Of a DNA stretch of 27,569 bases, positions 15,977-24,341 are shown piece by piece. Location of the stretch: positions 1 to 27,569 of the forward strand of contig CAXSCR010000061.1 of NCBI GenBank assembly GCA_964235605.1. Direction: 5' to 3'. Each line of letters begins with the position of its first letter. Position 1 is the stretch's first letter. A program made the translations under genes and the position numbers. The stretch comes from DATCRE01 sp964235605 (GTDB lineage Bacteria > Bacteroidota > Bacteroidia > Cytophagales > Cyclobacteriaceae). A model generated the notes under the pieces. That model had not been told where the DNA came from. It searched no databases and saw nothing but the letters and a program-made list of their open reading frames with translations.

Positions 15977-17101
15977 TTAGCTATAAACGGGAGCTGGCGT
16001 AAGTACCTGTGGGCGTTCTCCTAATTGCTTCAACTGTTTTGCATGTCCTATAATGGCACCTAGAAAAGTAGGTTCATTTTTATAGGGTAATCCAAATTCT
16101 TCCGCGGTCACTTTCACAATACTAGAAATATCTTTGTAATGCACATGACATATGTTCGGGAACAAGTGATGTTCAACTTGAAAGTTAAGTCCACCTACAT
16201 ACCAGGAAAATACCGTGCTGTTGTTTGCAAAATTAGTTGTTGTTTGTAATTGATGGATAGCCCAGCTATTTTCCAATTGCCCCTCAGCACTAGCAACCGG
16301 ATATTCAGTACCATCAATTACATGAGCAGGCTGGAAAATTATAGCTAAGATAAAACCTGCCAGATAATGCATGGTTACAAAACCGATAGCGATCTGCCAC
16401 CATGTTATAGAAGGTATAAGTAAAGCAGGAATGACAAAAATATAATAGAAGTAAACAATTTTTGTAGCGATCAAAACAACCCACTCCATGGTAACATTTG
16501 CCTTTTGTTTTTTAGCGAGTCCCATTTTTATGTAATTATTCAATCGCATAAAATCTTTCACAAATACCCAAACCAAAGTCATTAAACCATAAAAAAACCA
16601 GGCGTAAAAATGTTGGAATTGATGGATCGGTAGCCAATTGGAATCCGGGTGCATGCGAAGAATTCCGCGAGGACTAATATCCTCATCAGCTTCATGAATG
16701 TTTGTGTAGGTATGATGCAGTACATTGTGTTGAAGCTTCCAGTTAAAAGCACTTGCGCCAACTAAGTTCAGCGAGTAGCCTAACAAATCGTTAACCCATT
16801 GCTTGTTTGAGTAAGCGCCATGATTGGCATCATGCATAACAGAAAGGCCAATACCCCCTACTCCAATTCCCATAACAACACAAAGTGCCCATAGAATCCA
16901 AAGATTCGTGAAGACACCGCTTATAATTAAAGCATATGGGACAAAGTATAATGAAAACATAAAAACTGTTTTTATTACCATTGTTGCATTGGCATGACGA
17001 CTTAAATTTTCAGTCTTAAAGTAATCATTAACCCGCTTGGTTAACGTGGTAAAAAAAGCCTGCTGATTATTAGCAAATTTTAATGTTTGGTATTGAGGCA
17101 T
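15977..17101 (-). CDS. Front-end acyl-lipid fatty acid desaturase
   Basis: A 374-residue integral membrane di-iron desaturase. The three histidine boxes are complete: HDANHG at 90-95, HNVLHH at 125-130, and QVEHH at 308-312. Gln in place of the first His of box three is typical of front-end (delta-5/delta-6-like) desaturases and linoleoyl-CoA desaturase-type bacterial homologues. Four or more hydrophobic segments surround the boxes (about 42-88 and 205-258). There is no cytochrome b5 domain, so electrons must come from a separate carrier. Regioselectivity cannot be deduced. It lies downstream of the phosphatidylserine decarboxylase gene on the same strand, 166 bases away, so both act on membrane lipid composition but may have separate promoters. 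Confidence 0.9.
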   Translation of the reverse strand: MPQYQTLKFANNQQAFFTTLTKRVNDYFKTENLSRHANATMVIKTVFMFSLYFVPYALIISGVFTNLWILWALCVVMGIGVGGIGLSVMHDANHGAYSNKQWVNDLLGYSLNLVGASAFNWKLQHNVLHHTYTNIHEADEDISPRGILRMHPDSNWLPIHQFQHFYAWFFYGLMTLVWVFVKDFMRLNNYIKMGLAKKQKANVTMEWVVLIATKIVYFYYIFVIPALLIPSITWWQIAIGFVTMHYLAGFILAIIFQPAHVIDGTEYPVASAEGQLENSWAIHQLQTTTNFANNSTVFSWYVGGLNFQVEHHLFPNICHVHYKDISSIVKVTAEEFGLPYKNEPTFLGAIIGHAKQLKQLGERPQVLTPAPVYS

Positions 17102-17240
17102 AGATTAACATTTAATAAGTACCCAGAAGATGTCCAACAATATTAGACTCTTGGATAATTTTTAACCTAAAGGTATATAAGAAAAGTTTCAAACGATTGT
17201 TAGGATTCTTAAAAAAATTACCTGTGGTATATGTGCAATT

Positions 17241-17270
17241 CAGACTATATGCTTACAGACTATATGCTTA
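17241..17270. repeat. Tandem 15-bp duplication covering the psd stop codon
   Basis: CAGACTATATGCTTA occurs twice in direct tandem (17241-17255 and 17256-17270). The second unit contains the TAA of the decarboxylase gene at 17268-17270, so the stop region was copied without affecting the protein. Confidence 0.9.
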
Positions 17271-17924
17271 CAGCTCAGCGATAATGGTGCGCCCGCCTTT
17301 TGTAATATCTCCTATTTTAATAACGACTTTAGCCTCTAAGGGAAGAAAGATGTCAACGCGTGAACCGAACTTTATAAACCCAAACTCTTGGCCTTGCACT
17401 AGCGGTTGGCCTTCTTTAACATAACATTTTATGCGTCGGGCTAGGGCACCGGCTATCTGTCTAAATAATATTTCAACGCCGTTTTCTGTTTTAACCACAA
17501 CCGTAGTGCGTTCATTCTCTGTACTTGATTTAGGATGCCAGGCTACCAGATATTTACCCGGATGATATTTAAAAAAGCTTATTATACCACTAACCGGCAT
17601 TCGGTTAACATGCACGTTTACCGGAGACATGAATATGGAAATTTGCTTGCGTCTTCCCTTTAGGTATTCTGTCTCTTCTGTTTCTTCAATTACAACAACC
17701 TTACCATCGGCTGGTGCAATAACATGATTGTCGTGAGAGTTTATATCAAATACAGGATTGCGGAAGAATTGAAGAATCAGCAGGTAAAAAAGTACACTCA
17801 CTACAATTAAACTATTCAGGGCTACGGCATTCGCCGGAAGGTAATAGGCCACAGCCCAGTTTAAGCCAAAAAGGACAATCAATAAAACAAATAATAAAAT
17901 GCGTCCTTCACGATGGATAGTCAT
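17268..17924 (-). CDS. psd: Phosphatidylserine decarboxylase family protein
   Basis: A 218-residue membrane-associated pyruvoyl enzyme that converts phosphatidylserine to phosphatidylethanolamine. Two hydrophobic segments occupy about 9-29 and 35-54. APADGKV (Asp73) and SPVNVHVNRMP (His105) give the charge-relay residues for self-cleavage. The cleavage site is GS at 187-188 in FIKFGSRVDIFLP, the form used by the short PSD-B/archaetidylserine-type family rather than LGST. Cleavage would leave a small alpha chain starting with the pyruvoyl derived from Ser188. The length is normal for this family. An upstream TATCTTTG at 17981-17988 is a good -7 element. The pssA partner is not in the window. 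Confidence 0.92.
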   Translation of the reverse strand: MTIHREGRILLFVLLIVLFGLNWAVAYYLPANAVALNSLIVVSVLFYLLILQFFRNPVFDINSHDNHVIAPADGKVVVIEETEETEYLKGRRKQISIFMSPVNVHVNRMPVSGIISFFKYHPGKYLVAWHPKSSTENERTTVVVKTENGVEILFRQIAGALARRIKCYVKEGQPLVQGQEFGFIKFGSRVDIFLPLEAKVVIKIGDITKGGRTIIAEL

Positions 17925-17957
17925 GCTAAAATGAATTTAAATCTATTAACTGAATCA

Positions 17958-17974
17958 GCAGGCTTTTATCCTGC
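17958..17974 (-). other. Small leader hairpin upstream of psd
   Basis: GCAGG and CCTGC (5-bp stem, 7-base loop) lie between the proposed promoter and the start of the decarboxylase gene. It is short, and its role is unknown. Confidence 0.25.
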
Positions 17975-17980
17975 ATGGCG

Positions 17981-17988
17981 CAAAGATA
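17981..17988 (-). promoter_or_regulatory. Putative -7 element (TATCTTTG) of psd
   Basis: An exact TAnnTTTG match on the minus strand, about 57 bases before the psd ATG. No convincing TTTG or TTTA -33 element is seen at the right distance, so this is a partial match. Confidence 0.35.
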
Positions 17989-18034
17989 ATTTTAATTTAT
18001 TCTGAATTCTAACTTTGAATATTTTTGAATCATC

Positions 18035-19309
18035 TCAATATCCTCCGCGATACTTATACGTCTTAGCTACTTTATCAATAGCTACCATATATGCAGCAGT
18101 ACGCATGGGCACATTATATTCTTGAGATGTCTTGTAAACATTGTTGAACGCATCTTTCATGATACGATCACTTCTTCTATTTACCCTATCTGCAGTCCAT
18201 TTATAACCTAAGCGATTTTGTACCCACTCAAAATATGAAACCGTTACACCGCCCGCATTGGCTAATATGTCTGGTACCACCACAATACCTTTGCCGTTGA
18301 TAATCGCATCGGCTTTTGATGACGTAGGACCATTGGCGCCCTCCACAATTAACTTTGCATTTATATTCGATGCATTAGAGCTGGTTATTACATCCTCAGT
18401 TGCCGCTGGCACGAGTACATCTACTTTGAGCGTGAGTATATCTTCTCCTTTTATTTTTTCTGCTCCACCAAATCCTTCTAATGATCCTTTATTCAATTCA
18501 CGATACTTCGAGGCCTCTTCAATATCAATTCCTTTCTCGTTGAAATAAGCACCCGACAAATCACTTATGGCTTGTACAATAAGACCGCGTTCATGCAGAA
18601 GTCGCGATGCCCAGGATCCGACATTTCCAAATCCTTGTACAGCACAAGTCGCTTTATAGGGATTGAGCTTTAGTTTTTCAAGCGCTGCAAGTGTCGAAAC
18701 CATTACACCTCTTCCGGTAGCTTCTGTACGGCCGAGTGAACCCCCTAAAACAATAGGCTTCCCAGTCACTACAGCTTGTACTGTCATTCCTTGTGTGCGT
18801 GAGTACTGATCCATAAGCCACGCCATTTCACGCGGCCCGGTACCCATGTCAGGTGCTGGAATATCTTTGTCAGGACCAAATACATCTATCATTGCTAATG
18901 TATAAGCACGCATCAATCTTTCGATTTCGCCGCTCGACATTTCTCTGGGGTTGCAAGTCACGCCACCTTTTGCGCCGCCATAAGGAATATCTACAACGGC
19001 ACACTTCCAAGTCATCCAAGCAGCTAATGCTTTTACTTCATCTAGGTTTACGTTAGGGTCAAACCTGATGCCGCCTTTAGATGGGCCAAGTATGGTTGAA
19101 TGAATTACCCGATAACCTTCAAATACTTTTATACTGCCGTCATCCATGGTTACGGGTAATGCAACAATGACTTGTCTTGCAGGAATTTTGAGTACGTTAT
19201 AAATCTGTTCTTCTAAACCAAGAATTTGTGATGCCTCATGGAATCGGGACATCATTGCTTCAAAAGGATTCTCTTTATCTTTAAGCGGTGCAGGTTCTTT
19301 ATATGCCAT
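18035..19309 (-). CDS. gdhA: Glutamate dehydrogenase (Glu/Leu/Phe/Val dehydrogenase family)
   Basis: A 424-residue cytoplasmic enzyme that interconverts glutamate and 2-oxoglutarate plus ammonium. Landmarks are GPSKGGIRFDP, MTWKCAVVDIPYGGAKGGV with substrate-binding Lys102 and catalytic Lys114, DIPAPDMGT, the Rossmann motif GFGNVGS, EGANGPTS and ILANAGGVTVSYFEW. The length near 424 and the sequence context place it with the hexameric NAD-type catabolic enzymes common in Cytophagales rather than the ~450-residue NADP-dependent group. Coenzyme choice is an inference. It stands alone, 172 bases after the RND gene. That spacer holds only a weak hairpin (AGACC/GGTCT near 19438-19454) and an imperfect -7-like TTATCTTG. 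Confidence 0.93.
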   Translation of the reverse strand: MAYKEPAPLKDKENPFEAMMSRFHEASQILGLEEQIYNVLKIPARQVIVALPVTMDDGSIKVFEGYRVIHSTILGPSKGGIRFDPNVNLDEVKALAAWMTWKCAVVDIPYGGAKGGVTCNPREMSSGEIERLMRAYTLAMIDVFGPDKDIPAPDMGTGPREMAWLMDQYSRTQGMTVQAVVTGKPIVLGGSLGRTEATGRGVMVSTLAALEKLKLNPYKATCAVQGFGNVGSWASRLLHERGLIVQAISDLSGAYFNEKGIDIEEASKYRELNKGSLEGFGGAEKIKGEDILTLKVDVLVPAATEDVITSSNASNINAKLIVEGANGPTSSKADAIINGKGIVVVPDILANAGGVTVSYFEWVQNRLGYKWTADRVNRRSDRIMKDAFNNVYKTSQEYNVPMRTAAYMVAIDKVAKTYKYRGGY

Positions 19310-19481
19310 AATGGACTGTTATGTAGAACTAGTTTTTTGTTACTGGCTAGTTGAAACAGGTACAAGATAATAGTTTCACGCTATGCGCTACGCGTTTCGC
19401 TTGAATTATTAAATATTATCATACGGCTTATGGTCAAGACCCTCTTAAGGTCTCCTAATTTAAGCCAGTTACGCGCGATCA

Positions 19482-21908
19482 TTATTCTGCAGAAGAGTGT
19501 CTATTGTCGATTTTAATATTGTTCAGATCTTTTGACCCGTCTTCACCAAACGAAGTTGAATCAATATCATCAATCAACAAGTGTTCTCCTTTTACCTTCT
19601 TTGGCTTATCAAAAGATAAGATAAGCGCAGGTAACAAAATGAGGTTGGTAAACATGGAAATGACCAACGTTGTGGATGTTAACACACCCAATGCAATAGT
19701 GCCGCCGAAAGAAGAAAATGCAAAAATTATAAAGCCCGCAAAAAGTACAATGGAAGTATAGATTATGCTCTTACCTGTTTCCAAAATACTATCACTTACC
19801 GCTTTTGATACAAGAAAATTATTAGACATTATTTCCTGCCGGTACTTCGCTAAGAAACGAATGGAGTTATCAACCGAGATACCGAAAGTTATACTGAATA
19901 TAAGTGCTGTACTTGCCTTCAATGGTATATTAAAGTAACCCATCAATCCTGCCGTAATCATCATAGCAAGCAGGTTTGGAATAAGTGATATAACAATCAT
20001 TCTTACATTGGCAAAAAGTGCTGCCATAGAAAGTGTAATGAGTATAAACGCTAATAACAAACTTTCTTGAAGATTAGCGATGAGAAATTTATTTCCCTTG
20101 ATGAATATTTTTGTAGTCCCCGTAATAGCGGTTATGGTTGTGTCCTTACCTGATGAGGCGAAAATGGTTTTCATTCTAGGTTCGATCACATCATGAACAA
20201 GTGAATCCATTCTTGTAGAACCTATATCAGCCATCTGACATGATATTCGCATCTTGGAGAATGTTGAATCGACAAAAGATTTGAATAAGCCACTATTATC
20301 ACTTTGCCCTTTCATATAGCGCATAATAAATCCACCTTCTGCTTTTGATGGCAGCGAAAACTTTTCAGGATTGTTATTGTAGAAAGCCTGCTTAGAAGCC
20401 TTAACAAAACTCAATACAGAGACTGGTTTCGACATGACGGTTATTGAATCAAGGAAATTTTCGAAAGCTTCAATTTTTTGCAAATTGTTTACATCAAGCA
20501 CGGGTCTTCTCTTTTTGGTTTTAAATTCGATCTCAATCTCAAGGGGCATAATACCGCTGAAGTTTGATTCAAAAAATTTAAGATCTTTTTTAATTTGACT
20601 TTCTTCAGGAATATCATCGACCATAAATGAAACTGATTTAAGTCGGGTAATTCCATAAATAGAAATAAGTGCCACAGCAATGGTCACTGCATAAATCATG
20701 AAACGACTGTCAACAACTAAACCATCTATCCATTTCACGAACTTGCCCATTATTTTAAAATTGAGATGCCGCAAATGTTTCTCAGTGGGCGCGGGCATCC
20801 ATGAAAGAATACCCGGTATCATAATAAGGCTTACAACAAAAAGTGCTAGAATGTTAACGCCCGCTACTGCGCCAAACTCCCTGAGCACAGGAATATCAGT
20901 AGCTAACAAAGTTAGAAAGCCTATCGCTACGGTGAGGTTTGTTAAAAATGTTGCTAACCCCATCTTTTTTACTACAATAGCAATTGCTTCTATCTTATTC
21001 TGTGTTTTGGCAAACTCGAGGTGATACTTATTTAGTAGATAAATTGCATTCGTAATACCTATCGTTACGATTACCGGAGGAATAAGTCCGCTGAGTAAGG
21101 TGATTTTATAACCGAATAATGCGAGGGTTCCAAGCACCCATATTACCATGATGGCAATGATGATCATAGAAAATATTACCGCCCTCACAGAACGGAAAAA
21201 CATAAACATAATGATACCAGTAATAAGTGCAGATAGGTAAAGGAAGAGCTGCATCTCCTTACGAACTTGCTCCGCTATGATAGACCTGATAAAAGGTAAG
21301 CCTGCATAACGTAAATCAATTTTTGTTTCCGATGTAAAAGAGTCGCCCGCTGCCACAAGCGCCTGAATCAGACCAACACGCTTTGCTGAGTTCATTACTT
21401 CCTTTTGAACCGACACCAACATCATGATAGCGCCATTGCTTTGGTTTACTATTTGGTTCATGTAAATTTTCTGTCCGCTTGCTATTATGAGTAAGCTATC
21501 AAGTTCTTGTTGTGTGTTTATGTTTGCGTGAAAGACAGACTCTAAATCAAAACGTTTATTGAGCGTGTCTTTTAGAAGCATCTTGATAGATGGGAGAGCG
21601 ACAACGCCATTAACACCTGGTATTTTTTTTATTTTTTCATTAAGCGCATAGAGCTTGCTAAAATTTTCTATTCTAAAGATGGCGCTGTCTTTTAATCCGA
21701 CTGCTACAATGTTACCATCTTCACCAAACTGTTTTTTAAATTCAGTGAGGTAAATCATGTCTGGATCGCTGGGTGGAACGGTTCGAGCAAAGTCATAACT
21801 CATCTCTACCTTCGACGCCTTATAACCCATAAAAGCGGTTATCATCACGATAATCGTAATGAGATATAATTTATAACTAATGACAAACTGTGCTATTTTA
21901 TTCCACAT
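19482..21908 (-). CDS. RND/MMPL-family transporter
   Basis: An 808-residue inner-membrane permease with the two-fold RND plan. TM1 is at about 12-28, followed by a periplasmic loop (about 30-215) and a five-helix cluster (about 215-400). TM7 is near 405-420, then a second periplasmic loop (about 425-615) and a final helix cluster to about 780. The hydrophilic tail is acidic. The FARTVPPSDPDMIYLTEF opening and FGISVDNSIRFLAKYRQE in the second half fit the MMPL/SSD branch of exporters (PF03176) that move hydrophobic or lipid-like molecules, and it lacks the AcrB-type size. There are no adaptor or outer-membrane factor genes nearby, so it may act alone. Its neighbours are dGTPase upstream and gdhA downstream on the same strand. 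The cargo is unknown. Confidence 0.88.
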   Translation of the reverse strand: MWNKIAQFVISYKLYLITIIVMITAFMGYKASKVEMSYDFARTVPPSDPDMIYLTEFKKQFGEDGNIVAVGLKDSAIFRIENFSKLYALNEKIKKIPGVNGVVALPSIKMLLKDTLNKRFDLESVFHANINTQQELDSLLIIASGQKIYMNQIVNQSNGAIMMLVSVQKEVMNSAKRVGLIQALVAAGDSFTSETKIDLRYAGLPFIRSIIAEQVRKEMQLFLYLSALITGIIMFMFFRSVRAVIFSMIIIAIMVIWVLGTLALFGYKITLLSGLIPPVIVTIGITNAIYLLNKYHLEFAKTQNKIEAIAIVVKKMGLATFLTNLTVAIGFLTLLATDIPVLREFGAVAGVNILALFVVSLIMIPGILSWMPAPTEKHLRHLNFKIMGKFVKWIDGLVVDSRFMIYAVTIAVALISIYGITRLKSVSFMVDDIPEESQIKKDLKFFESNFSGIMPLEIEIEFKTKKRRPVLDVNNLQKIEAFENFLDSITVMSKPVSVLSFVKASKQAFYNNNPEKFSLPSKAEGGFIMRYMKGQSDNSGLFKSFVDSTFSKMRISCQMADIGSTRMDSLVHDVIEPRMKTIFASSGKDTTITAITGTTKIFIKGNKFLIANLQESLLLAFILITLSMAALFANVRMIVISLIPNLLAMMITAGLMGYFNIPLKASTALIFSITFGISVDNSIRFLAKYRQEIMSNNFLVSKAVSDSILETGKSIIYTSIVLFAGFIIFAFSSFGGTIALGVLTSTTLVISMFTNLILLPALILSFDKPKKVKGEHLLIDDIDSTSFGEDGSKDLNNIKIDNRHSSAE

Positions 21909-21978
21909 AGTTGATGTTGTTAGAGATTAAAGAACCAAAAGCTGCAAAGGGTGGATCATGCAGCTACACGGTGCTAGA

Positions 21979-22007
21979 CAAAGCTAAGAATTTTTAGCTT
22001 TTTTAAA
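21979..22007 (-). promoter_or_regulatory. Putative promoter of the RND gene overlapping a hairpin
   Basis: On the minus strand TTTA, 17 bases, then TAGCTTTG (21986-21979) is an exact TAnnTTTG promoter form, about 70 bases before the start. The same bases make a perfect 8-bp hairpin (21980-21987 with 21994-22001), which could instead be the dGTPase transcript end, though no T-run follows on that strand. Confidence 0.4.
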
Positions 22008-22086
22008 TATGTATTATGCGGTTAGCATATTCGGCTAAAAAATCTATCAGAATTGATTTCACATGTCATTAGCATTTGATGTCTGA

Positions 22087-23406
22087 TTATAGACTTATTC
22101 CTTTAATCTTCCTATACAAAGACAAGGCATGTCTATCTGTGAGGCCGGAAACAAAATCTACAATACAACGCAGCATGTTATACGTACTATCTTTCTTCTG
22201 AAGTATGGATGCCCGGATTTCTTCAGGTAGCAGCAATACTAGGTTTTGATATTTTCTTGACTTAAGGTGGTGCAAAAGATGTGTGCCCGCTTGGGTAAAT
22301 TCCTCTAAAAGCCCTGGCAAAACTTCATGGCCAGATGCTTCTATTTCTACCACGTGACGTGCACGATATATTTTTTCAACAGAAATTTTACAGATCTCTT
22401 CTAAAGCATTTTTGAAGGAGCATTGGTCTGCCAATGCTTTATCAAATATGCCTTCAAGTATCTGTTGTTCGTTATCTAAGAAAACAGAAGTGCACTCATC
22501 TACAAGCTTCTTAATTGTTAGTGCGCGGAGTACGCCTATTTTTTCATTTGAACCGCTAATCTTATCTAACTTTTCAGGTTTAAAATCTTCTTTTAAAATA
22601 TTAGCTAAAAGTTCAACTGTTTCATTGAAGCTTACCAGACCTAGCCTGCAGCCATCTTCAAGATCAATAATACTGTAACAAATATCATCAGCTGCTTCTA
22701 CAAGAAAAGTTAGTGGATGACGACACCAGCCATGCGCTGAAGTTTTGATTAAACCCAGCTGCGACGCGGCTTCCTCAAAAATTTCATACTCAGACTGAAA
22801 ATAACCATATTTTTTTTGACTCTTCTTTGATTTATCACGCGTTGGAAATAATGCGGGACAAGGATATTTGGTAAAAGCACCAAGCGTACCTACCGTAAGT
22901 CTTAACCCATATTGATTGCTATTAATAATACGGAAGCCTTGTGCATTCCCTTCAAAGGTTATCAGATCTTTCCATTCTGGTTCACTAACTTTTTCTTTGA
23001 ACGATAAGCCTTGTGGATGAAGTGCAAAGAAATCTGAAATTGCATCTTCGCCAGCGTGACCAAATGGTGGATTGCCAAGATCATGTGCTAACGATGCTGC
23101 GGCCACAATAGCACCGAAATCAAAGAGTGAAAAACTATTTTCAAGCTTCTTATGTCTTTGTAAAATGTGCTCGCCAACTTTTCTTCCAAGCGAACGGCCA
23201 ACACTTGAAACCTCAAGGCTATGCGTCAGGCGCGTGTGGACAAAATCATGTTCTGGCAATGGATGCACTTGCGTTTTATCCTGCAACCTTCTAAAGGGAT
23301 GTGAGAAAATAATACGATCATAATCTTGCTCGAAAGCACTTCGTGATTGTTCAGACGAAGAGTTATGATGAATACGTTGAGAAGAAAGTAACTGACTCCA
23401 GATCAC
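22087..23406 (-). CDS. dgt: Deoxyguanosinetriphosphate triphosphohydrolase (dGTPase)
   Basis: An HD-domain enzyme that hydrolyses dGTP to deoxyguanosine and triphosphate, tuning dNTP pools. Motifs are DYDRIIFSHPFRRLQDKTQV, HTRLTHSLEVSSVGRSLG with metal-binding His, SLAHDLGNPPFGHAGEDAI (the HD pair), and FLVEAADDICYSIIDLEDG. Family members begin MxWxQLLS..R. The matching IWSQLLSSQR here is preceded by GTG at 23406, giving 439 residues. An ATG frame is open to 23526, but its 40 extra codons overlap the conserved C-terminus of an mtfA-like fragment in another frame and have no counterpart in dGTPases. GTG 23406 is therefore preferred, 10 bases after the mtfA stop. Substrate specificity within the family is inferred. 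Confidence 0.9.
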   Translation of the reverse strand: MIWSQLLSSQRIHHNSSSEQSRSAFEQDYDRIIFSHPFRRLQDKTQVHPLPEHDFVHTRLTHSLEVSSVGRSLGRKVGEHILQRHKKLENSFSLFDFGAIVAAASLAHDLGNPPFGHAGEDAISDFFALHPQGLSFKEKVSEPEWKDLITFEGNAQGFRIINSNQYGLRLTVGTLGAFTKYPCPALFPTRDKSKKSQKKYGYFQSEYEIFEEAASQLGLIKTSAHGWCRHPLTFLVEAADDICYSIIDLEDGCRLGLVSFNETVELLANILKEDFKPEKLDKISGSNEKIGVLRALTIKKLVDECTSVFLDNEQQILEGIFDKALADQCSFKNALEEICKISVEKIYRARHVVEIEASGHEVLPGLLEEFTQAGTHLLHHLKSRKYQNLVLLLPEEIRASILQKKDSTYNMLRCIVDFVSGLTDRHALSLYRKIKGISL

Positions 23407-23416
23407 AGCATTGGGT

Positions 23417-23635
23417 TTACGAATATCGAGGGCTAATTTGTTCTTGTAAGGGTTCTTGATTATAAAGATTTTTAAAGACCTGGTAAAGCTCAGGTAATTT
23501 TTGGTTGAGTTGATAAGAACGCTCAAAAAAGTTTTTGGAAGCTACGGTAAAAAATTCATGAATATTAGCCATAGTGTACTTTCTGAACAAATGGCCATCG
23601 GTGTTACGCATGTATTCTATGTAATCGGTAAACAA
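23417..23635 (-). pseudogene. mtfA: Truncated 3' end of an MtfA-like zinc peptidase gene
   Basis: The last ~70 codons read NIHEFFTVASKNFFE and LNQKLPELYQVFKNLYNQEP, which match the conserved C-terminus of MtfA/DUF980 zinc-dependent peptidases (..FAVA.E.FFE.P..L....PELY..L...Y.QDP). The metal-binding HExxH part, which should lie about 100 residues earlier, is absent. The homology stops where 23-bp direct repeats begin at 23637, and no ATG remains. It looks like a gene cut off by insertion or rearrangement. It ends 10 bases before the dGTPase start, suggesting the two were once an mtfA-dgt pair. The identification rests on the C-terminal motif only. Confidence 0.6.
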
Positions 23636-23636
23636 C

Positions 23637-23705
23637 AATGCTCAGTTTTTGGCAATTAGAATGCTCAGAAAATGGCAACAGGAATGCTCAACTATTGAGC
23701 AAATA
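23637..23705. repeat. Three 23-bp direct repeats, possible insertion-sequence end
   Basis: AATGCTCAG/AATGCTCAG/AATGCTCAA recur at 23637, 23660 and 23683, exactly 23 bases apart. The first two share AATGCTCAG followed by a TGGCAA core. Multiple short repeats of about 20 bases are typical of IS21-family ends. The repeats start at the truncation point of the mtfA-like fragment. No transposase gene follows, so it would be a deleted remnant. Confidence 0.5.
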
Positions 23706-24102
23706 AAGGGGATTAGTTTGAGGTTTCAAAAATGGTTTTGCGATTATTTAAACGATAACTTTTTCAGGATAGATTTATTACTTCACAACGGAATAGTAGC
23801 CTGTCCAGGAGCGCGAATTGCCCGTCTCTGTTTATGTATTAGTAGCTATTGCCAAAAAGAAATTTTTGCTCAAACAAAACTTATGCGAAATACTATAGGT
23901 TATAAGCATCTCAGCATTTGAAAAAAACCACTCCATTAACTTTTTCAACAAACTCAATTACAAATTTTAAAGTAAAAGGTAAGAATCAACTGAAAATGTT
24001 CGACTTATAACGCAACGCTAATGAGTACTAAAAATCGCCAACTTCCTAGCCTCCTTCCACATAAATGACTGTATAGATATATGAGGAATGTACGAATCTT
24101 AA
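23706..24102. other. Unrecognised non-coding stretch
   Basis: About 400 bases with stops in all frames I checked apart from short open runs, none protein-like. A weak frame at 23649-23921 runs through the repeats and is rich in Cys and Leu with no family resemblance. I see no tRNA, transposase or terminator here. It is probably decayed DNA of the same rearranged zone. Confidence 0.3.
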
Positions 24103-24312
24103 GTAGCTATTCATACAGATAGCTACGGTGATCATATTCAAATTCGATGTATTTTATCTAAGAAACTTGCTCTAGTCAAACTAATAGGAGGCTCAAATCA
24201 CATTTATCAAAGTGAGTTTAAACTAGAGATGGGGAACTTAAGTATTATTTGGCTAGATGGTATGGGTGCTTTCTCAGTGAATCCAAAGGATATCGATATC
24301 TTTAGCACCTGA
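24103..24312 (+). pseudogene. Orphan 3' gene fragment of unknown family
   Basis: A plus-strand frame opens after TAA at 24100 without an ATG near its beginning. It runs 69 codons to TGA at 24310, including AIHTDSYGDHIQIRCIL and KLIGGSNHIYQSEFKLEMGN, with coding-like composition. The lack of a start suggests a truncated gene whose 5' part is lost. No family is recognised. Its stop lies in the loop of a 10-bp inverted repeat. Confidence 0.3.
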
Positions 24313-24323
24313 AAAAGATATCG
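24294..24323 (+). other. 10-bp inverted repeat before purN
   Basis: CGATATCTTT (24294-24303) and AAAGATATCG (24314-24323) form a perfect stem with a 10-base loop, 18 bases before the purN ATG. No T-run follows. It may be a leader hairpin of purN or an old transcript end. Confidence 0.4.
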
Positions 24324-24341
24324 CAATGAATTCAAACGTGT

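Noticed and set aside
19438..19454. Hairpin AGACC/GGTCT after the RND gene as a terminator
   Set aside because: It has only five pairs and no T-run on the minus strand.
23649..23921. 90-codon plus-strand frame
   Set aside because: It begins inside the 23-bp repeats, is rich in Cys, Leu and Ile with no domain pattern, and has no promoter or neighbour support.
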